Shown: positions 6,398 through 9,789 of the stretch, piece by piece
How positions within the stretch are numbered: position 1 is the first letter of the stretch
How the letters are laid out: the number at the start of each line of letters is the position of its first letter
Assembly (NCBI GenBank): GCA_964524755.1
Contig: CAZGDR010000058.1
Location: 1 to 9,789 of the forward strand
Length of the DNA: 9,789 nt
Direction: 5' to 3'
From: JAQVOO01 sp964524755
GTDB lineage: Bacteria > Spirochaetota > Spirochaetia > Sphaerochaetales > Sphaerochaetaceae
Made by a program: the position numbers and the translations under genes
The notes under the pieces: model-generated
What the model was told of the DNA's origin: nothing
What the model saw: the letters and a program-made list of their open reading frames with translations, nothing else
The model's database searches: none

Positions 6398-7342
6398 TCA
6401 CCGTAACCTAGGAGTTTGTGTTAACCGTACTTGGACTGCTTCGGCTCCTTTTGCAATGGTACCTAACATATCAATGAGGGGAGTCTTCACACCATATTCT
6501 TGAGCTAGTTGTGATGCTCTGATACAAAACCAATCATTTTCAGTTGTTCTGCCGGCTTCAATATCCTGCAACATGGAAGTTTTTCCATTGTATTCAAGTG
6601 ATGCAAATATGTTTTGATATTTTGTGATATAAGAGTCATCTAAACCTACAATTCCTACTTTAGCAGCTAATGCCAAGACTTCTTTCTGGGTGGCTATAAT
6701 TAATTCTTTTATAGCTGGAATATTAGCACAATCTCCATAGGTGGCCCTTGTAATGGCACTTATCGTGTTTATACTCACATTAACCATGAATTTAGCCCAT
6801 AGCTCCCGTTCAATATTTTCAGGCACAATGTAGTCTATTTTTGCAGTTTCAAAAAGTTGACTGACGGCCTGAATGCGGGGCGTCTGTTCATTGTTTTGCT
6901 CTCCAAAGTAGATAACACCCTCGGTTGAGAAATCTATGTTATTTCCCTGGCGCGTCGAGTCGAGAGCTGTAGTAAAGCTATACAATACGTGATCAATTCC
7001 GAAGCGTTCACTGAGTAGTCGCTCACTATCAATACCGTTAAGAAGCGATAAGATAATAGTGTTTGGTCCCACATGGCTGGAAATATCATCAAGTGCTTGC
7101 TCCATATGTTGGTTTTTGGTTGCAATAAGGATGAGATCTGCTGGTTCGACCTCCTCTTTTGGTGTCACATAATGGTATGCAATGGGCGTACCATTTAGGT
7201 ACATGCCATCTTTTGAATAACGTTGTAGACGTTCTTGGTTCACAATTACCCGAACATGGGGATAGCCTAGATATTCAGATAAGCGCCAGGCATAAATTGC
7301 ACCGACTGCACCGATACCGATGACTGAAACTTTTTTTATCAT
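6398..7342 (-). CDS. panE: Ketopantoate reductase family protein (2-dehydropantoate 2-reductase)
   Basis: The family reduces 2-dehydropantoate to pantoate with NADPH, a step toward pantothenate and CoA; cytosolic. The 314-residue protein has the Rossmann loop GIGAVG (9-14), TKNQ with Lys76 and LNG with Asn102. It also has the C-terminal-domain helix E-x-W-x-K-F-x-x-N-x-x-x-N, with Lys184 aligning to E. coli Lys176. A KTSMLQDIEAGRTTEND segment places Glu268 at the E. coli Glu256 position. Catalytic residues therefore look intact. It starts 3 bp after the peptidase stop, and its Shine-Dalgarno AGGAG lies within that gene's last codons, implying translational coupling. No panB, panC or panD is nearby, and the family includes members acting on other 2-oxo acids, so the exact substrate is less certain than the family. 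Confidence 0.85.
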   Translation of the reverse strand: MIKKVSVIGIGAVGAIYAWRLSEYLGYPHVRVIVNQERLQRYSKDGMYLNGTPIAYHYVTPKEEVEPADLILIATKNQHMEQALDDISSHVGPNTIILSLLNGIDSERLLSERFGIDHVLYSFTTALDSTRQGNNIDFSTEGVIYFGEQNNEQTPRIQAVSQLFETAKIDYIVPENIERELWAKFMVNVSINTISAITRATYGDCANIPAIKELIIATQKEVLALAAKVGIVGLDDSYITKYQNIFASLEYNGKTSMLQDIEAGRTTENDWFCIRASQLAQEYGVKTPLIDMLGTIAKGAEAVQVRLTQTPRLR

Positions 7343-7345
7343 GTC

Positions 7346-8455
7346 TTAATTCTCCTGAGGGGCACACAGCGTAATTAGGAGCCGTGTAAGGTTTTCTAAT
7401 TCTTGGATGGCGATAGATTCTTGTAGCGTATGAGCTCCTTCGTAGCCAATTCCTAGTGTAATAATAGGTATTCCCTTGTTTTGAAAAATGTTAGCATCGC
7501 TACCACCGCCGGAAGGGCGTCCAGCATAGGGAAGTTGTAGTTTTTCGCATACCGCTCTGAAAGCTGATAATACCGGTTCCTTTTCATCTAGTTTGTAACC
7601 TGGATAACGGGCTGTTGTCTTGAAATCATAGGATCCTCCAAAATCATTACTAGCTTTAATGCAACAAAGCTCCATATGGGCGAAGTGGGCATGCACTTGC
7701 TCTTTGGTTGCTGAACGAACTTCTAGGCTGATTTCACAGCGATCGGGGACAATATTGTTAACTGTGCCACCATGGATCATCCCAATATTTGCAGTAGTTT
7801 CATGATCAATCCGTAATAGTTGCATTTTATCAATAGCTCTGGCAGCGAGGGAGATGGCGCTAATCCCTTTCTCAGGAGAGATCCCAGCATGGGCCGCTTT
7901 ACCATGAAAAACGATGGTAGCATCACTTTTACTGGGAGCGCTCACGATAACAGTTCCTACAGGACCACTGGAATCCAGAGTGTAACCACGTTCAATAGAG
8001 CCCAACTTTTTAACATCGAAGGCTTTTGCTCCTTCTAATCCAATCTCTTCAGCTACGGTGAATAATATAACAATAGGACCGTGCGGTAACTGCTCATTCT
8101 GTAATGTGTTAAGGGCTGTTAATGTAGCAGCGAGGCCTGCTTTATCATCGGCTCCCAAGGCTGTGGTTCCATCACTGTACACATATCCAGCTGTAACAAC
8201 TGGTTTGACTTTACTAGCATTGGGGACAGTATCCATATGGCAATTTATTACGAGAGCAGGAGCGTGTTCAAAACCTTTTGTGGCAGCTAGACGACCTAGG
8301 AGGTTACCGGCAGCATCGGTTTCAGTAACTATATCGAGTGTTTCTAAACGTTGAATCAAATGTTGGCGTATTTTTCCTTCATGTCTTGAAGGGGAGTCAA
8401 TAGTTACTAATTCTAAAAAGGTTTTTAGAGTTAGGTTTCCTAAATTTGTTGGCAT
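7346..8455 (-). CDS. M20 family metallopeptidase, PepT-like (tripeptidase-type)
   Basis: A two-zinc aminopeptidase of the M20 family, predicted to be cytosolic and to trim small peptides. Visible metal and catalytic elements in its 369 residues are HMD (His73, Asp75), GADDKAG with bridging Asp103, the EE pair 136-137 (general base and ligand), Asp161 in TLDSSGP and a late histidine, His342. The lid/dimerisation domain spans about 178-285 and holds FHGKAAHAG. GGGSDAN is at 316-322. Its length is shorter than E. coli PepT (about 408), fitting the PepT-like subgroup. The start has a perfect AGGAGG (8466-8461) 5 nt upstream. It is the first gene of a two-gene unit with panE and diverges from the unrecognised 326-residue gene. 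Broader M20 substrates such as other dipeptides or acyl-amino acids cannot be excluded. Confidence 0.88.
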   Translation of the reverse strand: MPTNLGNLTLKTFLELVTIDSPSRHEGKIRQHLIQRLETLDIVTETDAAGNLLGRLAATKGFEHAPALVINCHMDTVPNASKVKPVVTAGYVYSDGTTALGADDKAGLAATLTALNTLQNEQLPHGPIVILFTVAEEIGLEGAKAFDVKKLGSIERGYTLDSSGPVGTVIVSAPSKSDATIVFHGKAAHAGISPEKGISAISLAARAIDKMQLLRIDHETTANIGMIHGGTVNNIVPDRCEISLEVRSATKEQVHAHFAHMELCCIKASNDFGGSYDFKTTARYPGYKLDEKEPVLSAFRAVCEKLQLPYAGRPSGGGSDANIFQNKGIPIITLGIGYEGAHTLQESIAIQELENLTRLLITLCAPQEN

Positions 8456-8478
8456 TAGGGCCTCCTAGCATGGTCTTG

Positions 8479-8508
8479 AGCATAGCATACCCCTCTATTG
8501 TGTTCCAA
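8479..8508 (-). promoter_or_regulatory. Candidate promoter of the peptidase-panE unit
   Basis: On the minus strand TTGGAA (8508-8503) is 18 nt from TATGCT (8484-8479), which is preceded by TGC and so has an extended -10 form. An overlapping TATGCT at 8489-8484 is an alternative. CTATTGCC at 8530-8523 lies 14 nt upstream of the -35 box, an arrangement like that of the tRNA promoter. The predicted leader is about 15-25 nt and includes the AGGAGG site. Confidence 0.45.
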
Positions 8509-8549
8509 GTATCTGGACTATCGGCAATAGGTAGATTATCCTATGCTAT
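8482..8549. repeat. Mirrored TATGCTAT boxes in the divergent promoter region
   Basis: ATAGCATA (8482-8489) and its exact reverse complement TATGCTAT (8542-8549) are separated by 52 bp, one near each divergent start. A shorter pair lies inside them: CTATTG (8495-8500) and CAATAG (8525-8530). The arms coincide with the likely -10 boxes of the two promoters, so the symmetry may simply reflect matching promoters, or may mark paired binding sites. Confidence 0.4.
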
Positions 8550-8552
8550 AAC
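8542..8552 (+). promoter_or_regulatory. Candidate -10 region for the 326-residue gene
   Basis: TGCTATAAC (8544-8552) is an extended -10 (TG-n-TATAAC); TATGCT at 8542-8547 is an overlapping alternative. No good -35 hexamer is seen 16-19 nt upstream. Transcription would start close to the ribosome site GAGGAG (8558-8563), giving a very short leader. Confidence 0.4.
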
Positions 8553-8569
8553 GTGTTGAGGAGCTTTTC

Positions 8570-9550
8570 ATGGTTACATTTACTAAAGGAGAAATGGAAG
8601 TATTGGATGAGAGCATCCGTATCTTACGTTCACTCGATTCTCCATTTGCCTCTATCGTCGAATCACAATCTAAAGACCTTGAAAAATTGGCAGAAATTGT
8701 CGATCGTGCCCCGTCGCCAAATATAGACCTTTTTCATCTGTCCGACGAAAGGAACTTCGAAACCCTTGCGCGAAAACTTAGTACGCAAGGACTCAACCAT
8801 GTGGTAAACCTTCCTGCAAAAGCAGTTTTAGGACATGGTTTTACTGTTACTAAACTCCATTTATTTGGATTGCTTATTAAATTGTTAGTAACGTGTGAAG
8901 AATTAGAGCCGTGTCGTAAGGGGATAGAACAGGAATACCATGATCTTCTTTTTACTCTCATGGCTGAAGATCTTTATACAGCTCTTATCTCTGAGCAAGA
9001 TATTGATGCCCCTTGGTCTCAGGCAGCTGTGCATGAGCTTATCACGATGTGGGATCATCGCACCAGTGGATATCTCGAGACCTTTGCTCTGGCTATACGG
9101 GAGCTCTGGCAAGCTCGACACACCATAGTTCCGGTGCTTGGGACCTTGTTAGGGACTATGGAGATTATGAGGTTGAATACGCTGTTACCCTCAGTGTGGA
9201 TTGATTTCCTTTCCGATCAATCAAATGTAAACGGAGTGGCCCATGCGTTAGAGGAATTTATCTTTGACTTGCGCTATGAAGAACTCACTACATTGCGATC
9301 GCAAATGGTGAAGGATGGATTACGGGTCGTCGATCGTAAAACAGCCTGGAACATGCTAAATAAAGAGGACACACATGGTATTCAATTGGATCCTGCCCTA
9401 GCGTTGTATAAAAGTTACATGAATCGTCAACAGGCGGCTAAGATAAGGATGTATCGCAATGATATGGGTCCAAAACGTTCTTTGGAGGAATTTTTCGTTA
9501 TTCATCTCCTTTCGAGTGATGAATTTCCAAAATCAGACCTAAAAGAATAA
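8570..9550 (+). CDS. Unrecognised conserved-looking protein, predicted helical and soluble
   Basis: 326 residues. I do not recognise a family. No signal peptide or clear transmembrane helix is visible. Residues 85-108 (VLGHGFTVTKLHLFGLLIKLLVTC) and 186-214 are hydrophobic but broken by charged or polar residues. Composition is rich in Leu, Glu, Ala and Ile, with heptad-like stretches (10-45, 115-140, 225-250), suggesting a mostly alpha-helical fold. The C-terminus is charged. No catalytic motif stands out. It is a confident gene: it has GAGGAG 6 nt before the ATG, coding-like third-position use and a full-length open frame. It is transcribed away from the peptidase and lies 81 bp before uraA with no obvious terminator between, so the two may share a transcript. 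Confidence 0.85.
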   Translation: MVTFTKGEMEVLDESIRILRSLDSPFASIVESQSKDLEKLAEIVDRAPSPNIDLFHLSDERNFETLARKLSTQGLNHVVNLPAKAVLGHGFTVTKLHLFGLLIKLLVTCEELEPCRKGIEQEYHDLLFTLMAEDLYTALISEQDIDAPWSQAAVHELITMWDHRTSGYLETFALAIRELWQARHTIVPVLGTLLGTMEIMRLNTLLPSVWIDFLSDQSNVNGVAHALEEFIFDLRYEELTTLRSQMVKDGLRVVDRKTAWNMLNKEDTHGIQLDPALALYKSYMNRQQAAKIRMYRNDMGPKRSLEEFFVIHLLSSDEFPKSDLKE

Positions 9551-9582
9551 ATAAAGCTTGCTTCCTACTAGTCAGAAAAACT

Positions 9583-9621
9583 CTCCTTAGGGTACACTTG
9601 TGCAACTATTTATTTAAGGAG
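9583..9621 (+). promoter_or_regulatory. Possible Shine-Dalgarno-sequestering hairpin before uraA
   Basis: CTCCTTA (9583-9589) is the exact reverse complement of TAAGGAG (9615-9621), which contains the uraA ribosome site, 10 nt before its ATG. Two G-U pairs (9590-9591 with 9613-9614) extend the stem to 9 pairs around a 21-nt loop. If transcribed, this would hide the site. A possible -10 (TACACT, 9593-9598) lies inside the loop. A transcript from that promoter would lack the left arm, while read-through from the upstream gene would carry it. Confidence 0.4.
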
Positions 9622-9631
9622 TATTTTGACT

Positions 9632-9789
9632 ATGCAGGAAACTCACACAGTTTATTTACCCGCCGACAGGCCACCACTCTCTCGATGGATTCCTTTGAGT
9701 ATACAACATGTTTTTGCTATGTTTGGAGCCACTGTACTGGTTCCTATTCTCACAGGATTAAGTGTTTCGTCGGCCTTGTTTACTGCTGG
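9632..9789 (+). CDS. uraA: Uracil permease (NCS2 / uracil-xanthine permease family), 5' part only
   Basis: The first 52 codons of an inner-membrane nucleobase:proton symporter, cut by the window end (the family is usually about 400-430 residues). After a short polar N-terminus (MQETHTVYLPADRPPLSRW) comes the family-diagnostic first transmembrane segment, with QHVFAMFGATVLVP followed by ILTGLSVSSALF. The start is ATG 9632 with AAGGAG at 9616-9621, a 10-nt spacing at the long end of normal. It follows the unrecognised gene by 81 bp. The N-terminal match favours uracil over xanthine, but specificity residues lie outside the window. Confidence 0.9.
   Translation, partial: MQETHTVYLPADRPPLSRWIPLSIQHVFAMFGATVLVPILTGLSVSSALFTA

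Noticed and set aside
9293..9304. Perfect 12-bp palindrome TTGCGATCGCAA containing the cyanobacterial HIP1 octamer
   Set aside because: A single copy inside a coding region; one octamer is not evidence of HIP1 enrichment or cyanobacterial origin, and no regulatory context is visible.
1..9789. Search for CRISPR arrays, insertion sequences, toxin-antitoxin or defence genes
   Set aside because: No regularly spaced repeats, no transposase, integrase or nuclease motifs and no terminal inverted repeats seen; all long open frames are accounted for by housekeeping families except the 326-residue protein.

Overview
The window is a compact stretch of ordinary bacterial chromosome, moderately AT-rich, with short gaps and strong Shine-Dalgarno sequences (AGGAGG, AAGGAG, GAGGAG). 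A secreted protein ending in a beta-barrel-type aromatic C-terminus points to a diderm. Strong ribosome sites argue against Bacteroidota. GTP-type PEP carboxykinase, an archaeal/fungal-type aspartate-semialdehyde dehydrogenase and a long U32-family protein would fit a spirochaete or similar anaerobic diderm. That placement is inference and was not tested by search. I see no mobile element, CRISPR array, phage gene or defence system.

Layout: (1) 1-32, minus: 5' part of a tRNA gene running off the left edge, with a near-consensus promoter. (2) 266-1861, plus: asd followed 15 bp later by a small exported, probably outer-membrane, protein. (3) 1844-4066, minus: a U32-family protein (RlhA/UbiU/YrrO superfamily) whose 3' end overlaps the previous gene tail-to-tail by 18 bp. 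(4) 4070-4436: a 367-bp divergent intergenic region with a strong imperfect hairpin, a 7+7 bp palindrome and a TATAAT promoter for the next gene. (5) 4437-6278, plus: pckG, closed by one strong and one further stem-loop. (6) 8455-6398, minus: a two-gene unit, an M20 PepT-like peptidase and a ketopantoate-reductase-family protein 3 bp apart. (7) 8570-9550, plus: a 326-residue predicted soluble, helix-rich protein I do not recognise, divergent from the peptidase across 114 bp that carry mirrored TATGCTAT boxes. (8) 9632-9789, plus: start of a uracil permease (uraA) running off the right edge, with a leader able to base-pair with its Shine-Dalgarno.

The recognised genes belong to central and amino-acid metabolism: oxaloacetate/PEP interconversion (pckG), aspartate-family amino acids (asd), peptide hydrolysis (M20), possibly pantothenate/CoA (panE) and pyrimidine uptake (uraA). 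They do not form one pathway cluster. The points most worth a second look are regulatory (a CTATTGCC motif shared by two divergent promoter regions, the pckG leader hairpin and palindrome, the uraA anti-Shine-Dalgarno) plus the unrecognised protein. Nothing here is clearly an undescribed system.
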